A DNA stretch of 22,152 nucleotides from Prevotella sp. (lineage in GTDB: Bacteria > Bacteroidota > Bacteroidia > Bacteroidales > Dysgonomonadaceae), in the NCBI GenBank assembly GCA_031263965.1, contig JAISES010000248.1:1-22152 (forward strand). The letters are read 5' to 3'. Positions within the stretch are counted from its first letter, which is position 1; each line of letters starts with the position of its first letter. This document shows, piece by piece, positions 15,578 to 22,152 of this stretch. The translations under genes and the position numbers were made by a program. The notes beneath the pieces are model-generated. The model was not told the origin of the DNA. It did no database searches and was given only the letters and a program-made list of their open reading frames with translations.

Positions 15578-16267
15578 ATGGATTTCATTTCCGGAGAAGT
15601 CTTATATATAAAGAAACCGTTAAATTGGACATCGTTTACGCTGGTAAGAAAGTTAAGGAATAAACTTTGCCGGAAGCTGAGTATCAATAAGTTGAAAGTC
15701 GGTCACGCAGGTACTTTAGACCCGCTGGCAACCGGAGTAATGATTGTTTGCACGGGAAAAAAGACGAAACTGATAGAATCGTTCCAGTATCAGACGAAAG
15801 AATATATAGCAACCATAAAACTCGGGGAAACAACTCCGTCTTTCGATCTGGAAACAGATATTGACGGAACATATCCTACCGGACATATTACAAAAGAGCT
15901 GGTTTTAGAAAAACTAAACCGGTTTATTGGAGAAATACAACAAATACCGCCAACCTATTCTGCCTGTAAAGTAGAAGGTAAAAGAGCCTACGAGTTTGCA
16001 AGAGAGGGACAGGAAGTCGAGTTGAAACCCAAGTTGTTGGTAATAGACGAAATAGAACTCTTGAGCTACGACAAGCCTGTCATAAAGGTCAGAGTTGTAT
16101 GCAGTAAGGGAACATACATAAGAGCCCTGGCAAGGGATATAGGACTGGCTTTAGACTCAGGAGCGCACCTTACCGGACTCGAACGTACGCGTATCGGGAA
16201 TATTACTCTGGACCAATGTATCGATGGCGCACAAATTGAAGAATTTGTTGATGCGCTCATAATTTAA
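15578..16267 (+). CDS. truB: tRNA pseudouridine(55) synthase TruB
   Basis: TruB converts U55 in the T-loop of most tRNAs to pseudouridine and also acts as a tRNA folding chaperone. The catalytic motif [12 protein letters not shown] (42-53) is intact, with the nucleophilic aspartate at D48. [20 protein letters not shown] (about 126-145) and the [12 protein letters not shown] stretch (about 183-194) are the other conserved blocks. At 229 residues it is shorter than E. coli TruB and has little left of the C-terminal PUA-like extension, which is normal in Bacteroidetes. It sits between uppP (7 bp) and queA (19 bp). Confidence 0.96.
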   Translation: MDFISGEVLYIKKPLNWTSFTLVRKLRNKLCRKLSINKLKVGHAGTLDPLATGVMIVCTGKKTKLIESFQYQTKEYIATIKLGETTPSFDLETDIDGTYPTGHITKELVLEKLNRFIGEIQQIPPTYSACKVEGKRAYEFAREGQEVELKPKLLVIDEIELLSYDKPVIKVRVVCSKGTYIRALARDIGLALDSGAHLTGLERTRIGNITLDQCIDGAQIEEFVDALII

Positions 16268-16286
16268 AAACAATAACCATTTATAT

Positions 16287-17336
16287 ATGAAACTTTCTCA
16301 ATTCAAATTTGATCTTCCTGACGGGTTGATCGCAACTCATCCCGCAAAAAACAGGGACGAATCACGCTTGTTGGTATTTAATCGCAAAACGGGAAAAATA
16401 GAACATAAGATATTCAAAGACATTATCGATTACTACGATGAAAAGGATACCTTTATTTTTAACGACACCAAAGTATTTCCCGCCAGATTATATGGTAACA
16501 AGGAAAAAACCGGAGCTACAATAGAAGTATTCCTGCTGCGTGAGTTGAACGAGGAGTTCCACTTATGGGATGTATTGGTAGATCCTGCACGCAAAATACG
16601 TATTGGCAACAAATTATATTTCGGCGATGACGACTCGATGGTAGCCGAAGTAATAGACAATACGACCTCGCGGGGACGCACACTACGTTTTTTGTACGAC
16701 GGGCCATCTGAAGAGTTCAGAAAAGCTCTTTACGAATTGGGCGAAACACCAATCCCTAAATACCTGAACAGGGGAGAAGAACCCGAAGACAAAGATCGCT
16801 ATCAAACCATCTTCGCGAAAAACGAAGGCGCCGTTGTAGCCCCTGCCGCCGGATTGCATTTCAGCCGAGAACTACTCAAACGCATGGAAATAAAAGGACT
16901 CAACTTCTCTTATATTACTCTACATTCGGGATTAGGCAACTACCGCGATATAGATGTAGAAGATCTGACAAAGCACAAAATGGATTCCGAACAGTTGCAG
17001 ATCACCCAGGAAGCCGCAGACATAGTCAATAAGGCTAAAGACAACGGACGCAAAGTATGTGCTGTCGGCACTTCCGTAATGCGCGCCATAGAAACAATCG
17101 TGAGCACTGATGGACACTTGAAAACAAACGCCGGGTGGACCAACAAGTTTATTTTCCCTCCTTACGATTTCGGCATTGCCGATTCGATGGTAACAAACTT
17201 CCACTTGCCGCAATCCACTCTTTTGATGATGGCAGCCGCTTTTGGAGGATACGATCAGGTAATGGATATATATGAACTCGCCATAAAAGAAAAGTACCGT
17301 TTCGGGACATATGGCGATGCGATGCTGATAATTTAA
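16287..17336 (+). CDS. queA: S-adenosylmethionine:tRNA ribosyltransferase-isomerase QueA
   Basis: QueA transfers the ribosyl part of S-adenosylmethionine to preQ1 in the wobble position of tRNAs for Tyr, His, Asn and Asp, giving epoxyqueuosine. The 349-residue protein has the family blocks [13 protein letters not shown] (58-70), [11 protein letters not shown] (151-161), [12 protein letters not shown] (181-192), LHSGLGNYR and [10 protein letters not shown], in that order. Length is normal. Other queuosine genes (tgt, queG/queH) are not in the window. The folK start codon follows the stop after 2 bp. Confidence 0.96.
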   Translation: MKLSQFKFDLPDGLIATHPAKNRDESRLLVFNRKTGKIEHKIFKDIIDYYDEKDTFIFNDTKVFPARLYGNKEKTGATIEVFLLRELNEEFHLWDVLVDPARKIRIGNKLYFGDDDSMVAEVIDNTTSRGRTLRFLYDGPSEEFRKALYELGETPIPKYLNRGEEPEDKDRYQTIFAKNEGAVVAPAAGLHFSRELLKRMEIKGLNFSYITLHSGLGNYRDIDVEDLTKHKMDSEQLQITQEAADIVNKAKDNGRKVCAVGTSVMRAIETIVSTDGHLKTNAGWTNKFIFPPYDFGIADSMVTNFHLPQSTLLMMAAAFGGYDQVMDIYELAIKEKYRFGTYGDAMLII

Positions 17337-17338
17337 AA

Positions 17339-17821
17339 ATGCCGGAAAAAGAAAAACTGCACAACGTTTTTTTAAGTCTGGGATCGAATTTGGGAGACAG
17401 AGGTGAAAATATAGATCGCGCACTCAGCCATATTGAAGAGCGGATCGGAGATATAACTATGACTTCCGCCTTTTACGTCACCCAACCTGTAGGGTTCGAA
17501 TCCGATAACCAGTTCCTGAATGCGGTGTGCCTGATACGCACGAAAAAGAAACCGCTCGAAATACTGAAAATCACTCAGAATATCGAAAAGGAAATGGGCA
17601 GGGAAATAAAATCGGCAGGCAAGGTATATGCGGACAGGATTATTGACATCGACCTCTTGTTGTATGACAATGAGATCCTGAAAACCCCGAATCTGGAGCT
17701 CCCCCACCCGCATCTGCACGAGCGTCTGTTTGTACTCCTCCCCCTGTCCGAGATAGCGGAAGATCTGATACATCCAACGCTGAATCGGAGCATAAAGCAA
17801 TTGAAAGATAATATAGGATGA
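17339..17821 (+). CDS. folK: 6-hydroxymethyl-7,8-dihydropterin pyrophosphokinase FolK
   Basis: FolK activates 6-hydroxymethyl-dihydropterin with ATP for the dihydropteroate synthase step of folate synthesis. The 160-residue protein carries SLGSNLGDRGENI (13-25), the FolK signature ADRIIDIDLLLYD (98-110) with the Mg-binding aspartates, and LPHPHLHERLFVLLP (121-135). Length is usual for a single-domain FolK. It is the last gene of the ftsX operon. The gap after it is filled with repeats and no strong terminator is seen. Confidence 0.95.
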   Translation: MPEKEKLHNVFLSLGSNLGDRGENIDRALSHIEERIGDITMTSAFYVTQPVGFESDNQFLNAVCLIRTKKKPLEILKITQNIEKEMGREIKSAGKVYADRIIDIDLLLYDNEILKTPNLELPHPHLHERLFVLLPLSEIAEDLIHPTLNRSIKQLKDNIG

Positions 17822-17844
17822 GGATGAGTCAAAAGTCTTTTTAC

Positions 17845-17879
17845 ACTGATTGTCATTGTGGACTTGACCCGCAATCAGT
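17845..17879. repeat. REP-like palindrome (tcattg...gacttgacccgcaatc)
   Basis: ACTGATTG (17845-17852) and CAATCAGT (17872-17879) are perfect 8-bp inverted arms around tcattgtggacttgacccg. The 'tcattg(c/t)g-g-cttgacccgcaatc' wording is a well-known form of short REP-like repeats in bacterial genomes. It shares the tcattg / gcaat core with the repeats at 143-170 and 22141-22152. It starts 24 bp after folK and could fold in the folK 3' region. Confidence 0.55.
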
Positions 17880-17940
17880 CCTGGTCGAAACATTTTATTC
17901 TTTTGATTTATAATCATTTAATTGATTATTAACAAGGAAA

Positions 17941-18026
17941 ATTACACTGAGAAGACACGGAGGTTCTCTGAGAATGGAACAAAAACTCAGTGATTCTCCG
18001 TGTCTTCTCAGTGATTCTCAGTGTAA
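17941..18026. repeat. Interrupted inverted repeat of the 'cacggag/cagtg' type
   Basis: The left arm attacactgagaagacacggag (17941-17962) is the inverse of a right arm running from ctccgtgtcttctc (17996 onward) to cagtgtaat (18026). The right arm carries an extra 10 bp because ctcagtgattctc occurs twice (17986-17998 and 18007-18019). This is the acacagaga/ctccgtg style of dispersed repeat seen in many bacterial genomes, including Bacteroidetes. Together with the REP-like palindrome it fills much of the 385-bp gap between folK and dapB; no gene is seen there. Confidence 0.65.
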
Positions 18027-18165
18027 TAAATGCATTTTTACAGATACTTTCATTTTAATGCTATTCAAATCTAAATTTATTTTAAAACAAGCCGGTTCTT
18101 GTGATTTTATAGACATTCTTCAAACATATAATTTAGAAACAAGGTTTCTGAAAATAGTTTTTATG

Positions 18166-18173
18166 TATATTTG
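18166..18173 (+). promoter_or_regulatory. Predicted promoter box of the dapB-lepB operon
   Basis: TATATTTG matches TAnnTTTG exactly and lies 33 bases before the dapB ATG. A TTTC (18145-18148) is 17 bases upstream as a poor -33 box. It is the likely start of a dapB-lepB-lepB-wbqC transcript. Confidence 0.55.
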
Positions 18174-18206
18174 TAATCTTTAATCTGTTAGAAACGAACG
18201 CCAAAT

Positions 18207-18923
18207 ATGAATATAGCGCTTATCGGATACGGAAAAATGGGGCATGAAATAGAAAAGATTGCCAAAGAAAGAGGACATAATATTGTAGCAATCATCGATA
18301 TAAACAACACGGATGAGTTTGACTCTCCCGCATTCAAAAGCGCAGATGTTGCCATAGAGTTTTCTACTCCTGCCGGTGCATTAGACAACTACAAACGATG
18401 CTTTGCCGCCAATGTCCCTGTAGTAGCCGGAACAACCGGATGGCTGGAACATATGGACGAAGTAAAAAAAGCCTGTGAGGAAAATGACCGGACGTTCTTC
18501 TATGCATCTAATTACAGTCTGGGAGTAAATATATTCTTTGTTCTGAACAAAACCCTTGCCCGCATAATGAATGATTATCCGGACTACAACGTAAATATAG
18601 AAGAGATCCATCACATCCATAAACTGGATGCGCCGAGTGGTACAGCTATTACTCTGGCGGAAGGCATTATCGGAAATATAGACAGAAAAGATCGCTGGAA
18701 TCCGGAAACGGAAGAAAAGAATACAGACTTGGCTATTCATTCTATCCGCGAAGGAGAAGTGCCCGGTATCCATGAGATTGTTTACGAATCCGAAGCTGAT
18801 ATAATCAGCATAAAACACGATGCCAAAAACCGGAAAGGCCTTGCTTTAGGCGCTGTTATTGCCGCCGAATTTGTAAAAGGCAAAAAAGGATTCCTGGGAA
18901 TGAATGACTTGCTTAAATTTTAA
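18207..18923 (+). CDS. dapB: 4-hydroxy-tetrahydrodipicolinate reductase DapB
   Basis: DapB reduces hydroxy-tetrahydrodipicolinate with NAD(P)H in the lysine and meso-diaminopimelate pathway, which feeds peptidoglycan. The dinucleotide motif is GYGKMG (7-12), the nicotinamide region is AGTTGW (74-79), and the catalytic block EIHHIHKLDAPSGTA (133-147) holds H135 and K139. At 238 residues it is shorter than E. coli DapB (273), mainly in the N-terminal half, which is usual for Bacteroidetes. lepB follows after 8 bp, so the two are probably cotranscribed. Confidence 0.95.
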   Translation: MNIALIGYGKMGHEIEKIAKERGHNIVAIIDINNTDEFDSPAFKSADVAIEFSTPAGALDNYKRCFAANVPVVAGTTGWLEHMDEVKKACEENDRTFFYASNYSLGVNIFFVLNKTLARIMNDYPDYNVNIEEIHHIHKLDAPSGTAITLAEGIIGNIDRKDRWNPETEEKNTDLAIHSIREGEVPGIHEIVYESEADIISIKHDAKNRKGLALGAVIAAEFVKGKKGFLGMNDLLKF

Positions 18924-18931
18924 ATCGCAAT

Positions 18932-20422
18932 ATGGAAAAAAAGATACCAAAACAAGACAGTAACACAAATGAAAGGAAAAAACCGGGAATCAGACAATGG
19001 ATATACGCCATCCTGATCTGTGCTTTCTGTATCTGGTTCGTTTTCTGGACAGGATATTGGGCAGTACTGATACTTATCCCGGTATTCATTGACATCTATA
19101 TCACAAAATTTGTTCGCTGGGGAGCGTGGCGCGAAGCTAAGAATCCTAAAGTGAGAAGTTTTCTGGACTGGGTAGACGCCATTATTTTTGCATTGGCAGG
19201 AGTTTGGTTTATCAACACATTCTTTTTCCAAAACTATCAGATACCATCATCGTCTCTTGAAAAATCCTTGCTGGTAGGAGACTTCCTTTGTGTAAGCAAG
19301 GTCAGCTACGGGGCACGCTCTCCTATGACCCCTTTCTCTTTACCGCTGATGCAACATACATTTCCGTTATTTGGATTCCAATCTTATCTGGGAAAGCCTC
19401 AACTGGAATATAAACGTTTCAAAGGGACAGGCGTAATCACACGCAATGATATAGTTGTATTCAATTACCCTTCGGGAGATACGGTGGCAACGAACAGGCA
19501 AGACCGTGATTACTATATTTTATCCAAAATAGCGGGAAGGAATCAGGTATGGTCAGACAAAGGCGCATATGGGGATATCGTTTACCGGCCGGTAGATCGT
19601 CGCGAAAATTACGTAAAGCGTTGTATCGGGCTTCCGGGCGAAACCATATCGATGAGAAACGATACTGTACTTATCGACGGTAAAGCAATAAGCAATCCAA
19701 AAGATATGCAATTGGCTTATATTGTACAAACAGATGGTACGAGAATCTCCGACAAGGTATTTGAAGACCTTGGCGTAAGCCAGGAAGATATGGCTATGCC
19801 TTCCGACCCTCTTCTTACGCTGAGCAGGGATAGTGCGACTCTTGTAAATATAGGATTCAAACCACATGAAGATGATTTTGGCCTTATATATACGATTATA
19901 CTAACCAAAGAGATGGTAGATAAACTGAAAGCAAAACCCTTTGTACTAAATGTATTGGAACGTAACCAAATTTATAAAAAAGGAGGTATAAAACGAGATT
20001 TAGCTATTGGCGATTACATTTATCCGATAACATATACCCAAGACTCTTATGCAGGAGACTATCCTGCACTATGGATACCGGCTAAGGGCTCAACTATCAG
20101 ATTCGACGCCAATGTGGATTACAAAGTAGCTGCATATAGCCGCTGCATAAAGAACTACGAACACAACGACTTTGAGTACAAAGACGGAATAGTATATATC
20201 AATGGGCAGCAAGCCGATTCGTATACATTCAAGTTCGACTATTACTTTATGATGGGCGACAACCGCGACAACTCGGCGGACTCCCGTGCATGGGGCTTTG
20301 TTCCGGAAGACCATATTGTGGGCAAACCTCTGTTCATTTGGTTATCGTTGGACAAAGACAAAGGCTGGTTTAGCGGGAAAATACGCTGGGGACGGCTATT
20401 CACTTCGGGAAACAAAAAATAA
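18932..20422 (+). CDS. lepB: Signal peptidase I (active form, with large insertion)
   Basis: Signal peptidase I cuts signal peptides from exported proteins on the outer face of the inner membrane. This 496-residue form has two to three hydrophobic N-terminal segments (about 22-57 and 82-99). Box B is QIPSSSLEKSLLVGD (103-117) with S108 as nucleophile. Box D is YVKRCIGLPGE (227-237) with K229 as general base. Box E is GDNRDNSADSR (442-452). Both catalytic residues are present. It is much longer than E. coli LepB (324). Most of the excess lies between boxes D and E, with a further enlarged stretch between B and D. The next gene is a shorter, degenerate relative. Active-enzyme assignment is strong; the role of the insertion is unknown. 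Confidence 0.94.
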   Translation: MEKKIPKQDSNTNERKKPGIRQWIYAILICAFCIWFVFWTGYWAVLILIPVFIDIYITKFVRWGAWREAKNPKVRSFLDWVDAIIFALAGVWFINTFFFQNYQIPSSSLEKSLLVGDFLCVSKVSYGARSPMTPFSLPLMQHTFPLFGFQSYLGKPQLEYKRFKGTGVITRNDIVVFNYPSGDTVATNRQDRDYYILSKIAGRNQVWSDKGAYGDIVYRPVDRRENYVKRCIGLPGETISMRNDTVLIDGKAISNPKDMQLAYIVQTDGTRISDKVFEDLGVSQEDMAMPSDPLLTLSRDSATLVNIGFKPHEDDFGLIYTIILTKEMVDKLKAKPFVLNVLERNQIYKKGGIKRDLAIGDYIYPITYTQDSYAGDYPALWIPAKGSTIRFDANVDYKVAAYSRCIKNYEHNDFEYKDGIVYINGQQADSYTFKFDYYFMMGDNRDNSADSRAWGFVPEDHIVGKPLFIWLSLDKDKGWFSGKIRWGRLFTSGNKK

Positions 20423-20460
20423 CCTGATCGGTTTAGGGATTGAGAAACTGTTTCTGAAAT

Positions 20461-21414
20461 ATGTCTTCAAAGAAAAAAAACATATGCATTTTCATGGGCA
20501 AGGTGATATTGATCGCTTTGCTCATTGTATTTTGTGTGCGCACTTTTTTTATAGAGCCTTATACCGTTTCGTCGCCACAAATGGAAACAGCCCTTCTCAA
20601 CGGAGAAAGAATACTGATAGACAAAACGGCTTACGGTATCCGTATGCCAATAACAATTCTTACTGTTCCTTTCACTTTCGACAAATATTCCGGCGTTATC
20701 CAATTGCCGTACAAGCGAATATTTGAAAGCAGTGTAAGACGCAACGACATTGTTTTATTCAATAATCCGTCGGACACATTAAAACCTCTCGACAAACGGA
20801 AATTATTATTAAGCCGGTGCATCGCATTACCCGGAGACACTGTTGATGTAAAAGATGGAATATTCCGGATAAACGGAAAAAACTACGTCTGCTCTCCCGA
20901 TGTTACAAGCGAATATTTCATTAAAACACCGGATAGAAAGAACCTTGCTGAAATAATGCAGGAACTGGAGATACATGCATCCCCGTCAAGGACGCAGGCA
21001 GACACAGTATTCCTGCGCCTCAATAAACTGGAAGCCTTTATCTTGAACAAAAGCTTACCTGATTCAGTACGCGCAACGACTCAGGCAGATACTGCGGACA
21101 ACTATAAATTCGTGATTCCGGCCAAAGGCAAAATAATAAACCTGAATGATGAAACTATGGCAATATACAAACAGGTTATATTGATGGAAAAGGGATCTAA
21201 GGCTAAGGTATCGGATAATAAGTTGTATATATCCGGCGAGGAGCAGAAACGCTATACATTCGCTGACAATTACTACTGGATGCTATCCGACAATACGCTG
21301 AACTCTTCCGATTCGCGCTCATTGGGTTTCATCCCATTCGGAAATATTATCGGCAAAGCCCATTTTATCTGGTACAGTTCTGCCAAAGGACGAAGTTTTT
21401 CAACAATCGAATAA
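20461..21414 (+). CDS. Signal peptidase I paralogue lacking the Ser/Lys dyad (probable pseudoenzyme)
   Basis: This 317-residue protein is a full-length relative of signal peptidase I with one N-terminal membrane segment (about 9-31). It follows the same order of boxes as the gene before it. Box B reads TVSSPQMETALLNGE: aligned to IPSGSM, the nucleophilic serine is Q40. Box D reads LLSRCIALPGD: the lysine is S118. Box E reads SDNTLNSSDSR (276-286), with the first glycine and RD lost but the SDSR end kept. The fold signatures remain, but the dyad does not, so cleavage by the usual mechanism is unlikely. S37 or S38 could in principle act, but no lysine replacement is evident. It lies 38 bp after lepB and 4 bp before the WbqC gene. 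No frameshift or stop is seen. Confidence 0.85.
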   Translation: MSSKKKNICIFMGKVILIALLIVFCVRTFFIEPYTVSSPQMETALLNGERILIDKTAYGIRMPITILTVPFTFDKYSGVIQLPYKRIFESSVRRNDIVLFNNPSDTLKPLDKRKLLLSRCIALPGDTVDVKDGIFRINGKNYVCSPDVTSEYFIKTPDRKNLAEIMQELEIHASPSRTQADTVFLRLNKLEAFILNKSLPDSVRATTQADTADNYKFVIPAKGKIINLNDETMAIYKQVILMEKGSKAKVSDNKLYISGEEQKRYTFADNYYWMLSDNTLNSSDSRSLGFIPFGNIIGKAHFIWYSSAKGRSFSTIE

Positions 21415-21418
21415 GGCT

Positions 21419-22054
21419 ATGGCAATATATCTTACCTCGGCCTATCTGGCTCCTGTGCAATATTATACGAAATTTACAACAGAGCAAAAAGTAATTATCG
21501 AGCAAAACGACAATTACGTAAAGCAAACTTACCGGAACCGTTGCACTATCGTTTCGGCAAATGGCCCCATATCACTATCCATACCTGTAGCACATTCGTC
21601 ATCTGAAAAAATCATGACAAAGGATATCCGTATTGCAGAGCATGGCAATTGGCAGCATATGCATTGGAATGCGATTGTTTCAGCGTATAATTCAACACCG
21701 TTTTTTGAGTTTTACCAAGATGATTTCCATCCGTTTTTCCATAAAAAGACAGACTATCTGTTTGACTTCAATGCAGGGTTGCACTCTTTGATCCTCAATC
21801 TTTTAAATATGGATTCTTCTGATATTTGTTTTACGGATGGCTATAAAACAGATTTCTCCGGCGGTGAGTCGGATATGCGGGAAATCATTCACCCTAAAAA
21901 AGAATGGAAAACAGATGCGGACTTTCACCCTACCCCCTACTATCAGGTTTTCGACCGGAAATTCGGCTTCATAGAAAATATGAGTATTATCGACTTGCTG
22001 TTCAATATGGGCAACGAGAGCCTTATTGTACTAAAGAATTCTACCGGAAGATAA
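21419..22054 (+). CDS. WbqC family protein
   Basis: This 211-residue protein matches the WbqC-like family (WbqC was first named in an O-antigen cluster). The conserved early block is AYLAPVQYYTKF (about 9-20). A central block contains WQHMHWNAIVSAYNSTPFFEFY (about 78-99), with the aromatic-rich pattern typical of the family. No membrane segment or signal peptide is seen, so a cytoplasmic protein is likely. Its chemical role is not established from the sequence. It is the last gene of the dapB-lepB run, starting 4 bp after the signal-peptidase paralogue, so it is probably translated from the same message. Confidence 0.85.
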   Translation: MAIYLTSAYLAPVQYYTKFTTEQKVIIEQNDNYVKQTYRNRCTIVSANGPISLSIPVAHSSSEKIMTKDIRIAEHGNWQHMHWNAIVSAYNSTPFFEFYQDDFHPFFHKKTDYLFDFNAGLHSLILNLLNMDSSDICFTDGYKTDFSGGESDMREIIHPKKEWKTDADFHPTPYYQVFDRKFGFIENMSIIDLLFNMGNESLIVLKNSTGR

Positions 22055-22061
22055 CCGGATA

Positions 22062-22152
22062 TTAAGAAACTGTTTAAATTTTAGCGAAAAATATTAAGTA
22101 ATCAATAAATAAAATGACGTGTTTATATGTTCAATTTCTATCGTCATTGCGA
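22062..22152. repeat. Start of a dispersed intergenic repeat, cut by the window edge
   Basis: Three pieces recur elsewhere in the window. ttaagaaactgttt (22062-22075) is identical to 1994-2007. The stretch 22094-22127 (ttaagtaatcaataaa... atgacg) is nearly the reverse complement of 2163-2197. tcgtcattgcga (22141-22152) is the exact inverse of 159-170. This is a mosaic of the same intergenic repeat modules, continuing beyond the window. No terminator hairpin for the WbqC gene is visible before the edge. Confidence 0.7.

Noticed and set aside
17372..17917. 181-codon minus-strand open frame opposite folK
   Set aside because: folK motifs are complete on the + strand; the antisense frame has no family features and extends into repeat DNA.
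17941..18026. Possible CRISPR-like array from repeated ctcagtgattctc
   Set aside because: There are only two copies with an 8-base gap inside one arm of an inverted repeat, no regular spacers and no cas genes.
20461..21414. Second signal peptidase gene as a decaying pseudogene
   Set aside because: The frame is intact over 317 codons with preserved fold motifs and tight operon spacing; loss is limited to catalytic positions, which fits a pseudoenzyme better than random decay.

Overview
The window looks like chromosomal DNA of a Bacteroidetes bacterium, most likely order Bacteroidales; a Dysgonomonas-like genus is my guess and is not proven. Reasons: moderate to low G+C; promoter-like boxes of the Bacteroidetes type (TAnnTTTG at -7, with a TTTG box upstream in some cases) in front of several genes; almost no Shine-Dalgarno sequences; and family members typical of the phylum (a DUF3098 gene beside ftsX, a Bacteroidetes-type LptD, an M64 'IgA' peptidase, a WbqC protein, a BlaI/BlaR1-type pair). 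I see no rRNA, tRNA, CRISPR array, transposase or phage gene. Most of the window is core housekeeping DNA, with several intergenic repeats between the operons.

Layout. 1-2264: a leftward two-gene regulatory operon (BlaI/MecI-type repressor, then an M56 membrane metallopeptidase with a proline-rich tail), with a perfect operator palindrome lying on its -7 box. A 36-bp inverted-repeat element separates it from the rightward ruvB and a LolC/E-type permease (2265-4556). 4560-7254: rlmH (leftward), an alkyltransferase-like DNA-binding protein (rightward) and an LtaS-type sulfatase-fold membrane enzyme (leftward), packed with 1-3 bp between convergent ends. 7387-8019: an ExbD-type protein without an ExbB partner. 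8196-10964: a leftward lptD-like gene whose presumed promoter lies beyond a 138-bp inverted-repeat element. 11318-13407: a secreted M64 metallopeptidase and a membrane-anchored TPR protein.

13592-17821 is a tight rightward operon: ftsX, DUF3098, uppP, truB, queA, folK. It combines division and peptidoglycan carrier recycling with tRNA modification and folate synthesis. After a repeat-filled gap (17822-18206), 18207-22054 holds dapB, two signal-peptidase-I genes in tandem and a WbqC-family gene. The first signal peptidase keeps the Ser/Lys dyad and carries a large insertion. The second has lost both catalytic residues (Gln and Ser in their places) and looks like a pseudoenzyme. The window ends inside another copy of the dispersed intergenic repeat.

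The most interesting points are the active/inactive LepB tandem, the proline-rich BlaR1-like sensor with its operator-embedded promoter, and the family of intergenic inverted repeats, one of which appears to lie in the lptD 5' leader. I did not find a clearly new defence or mobile system.
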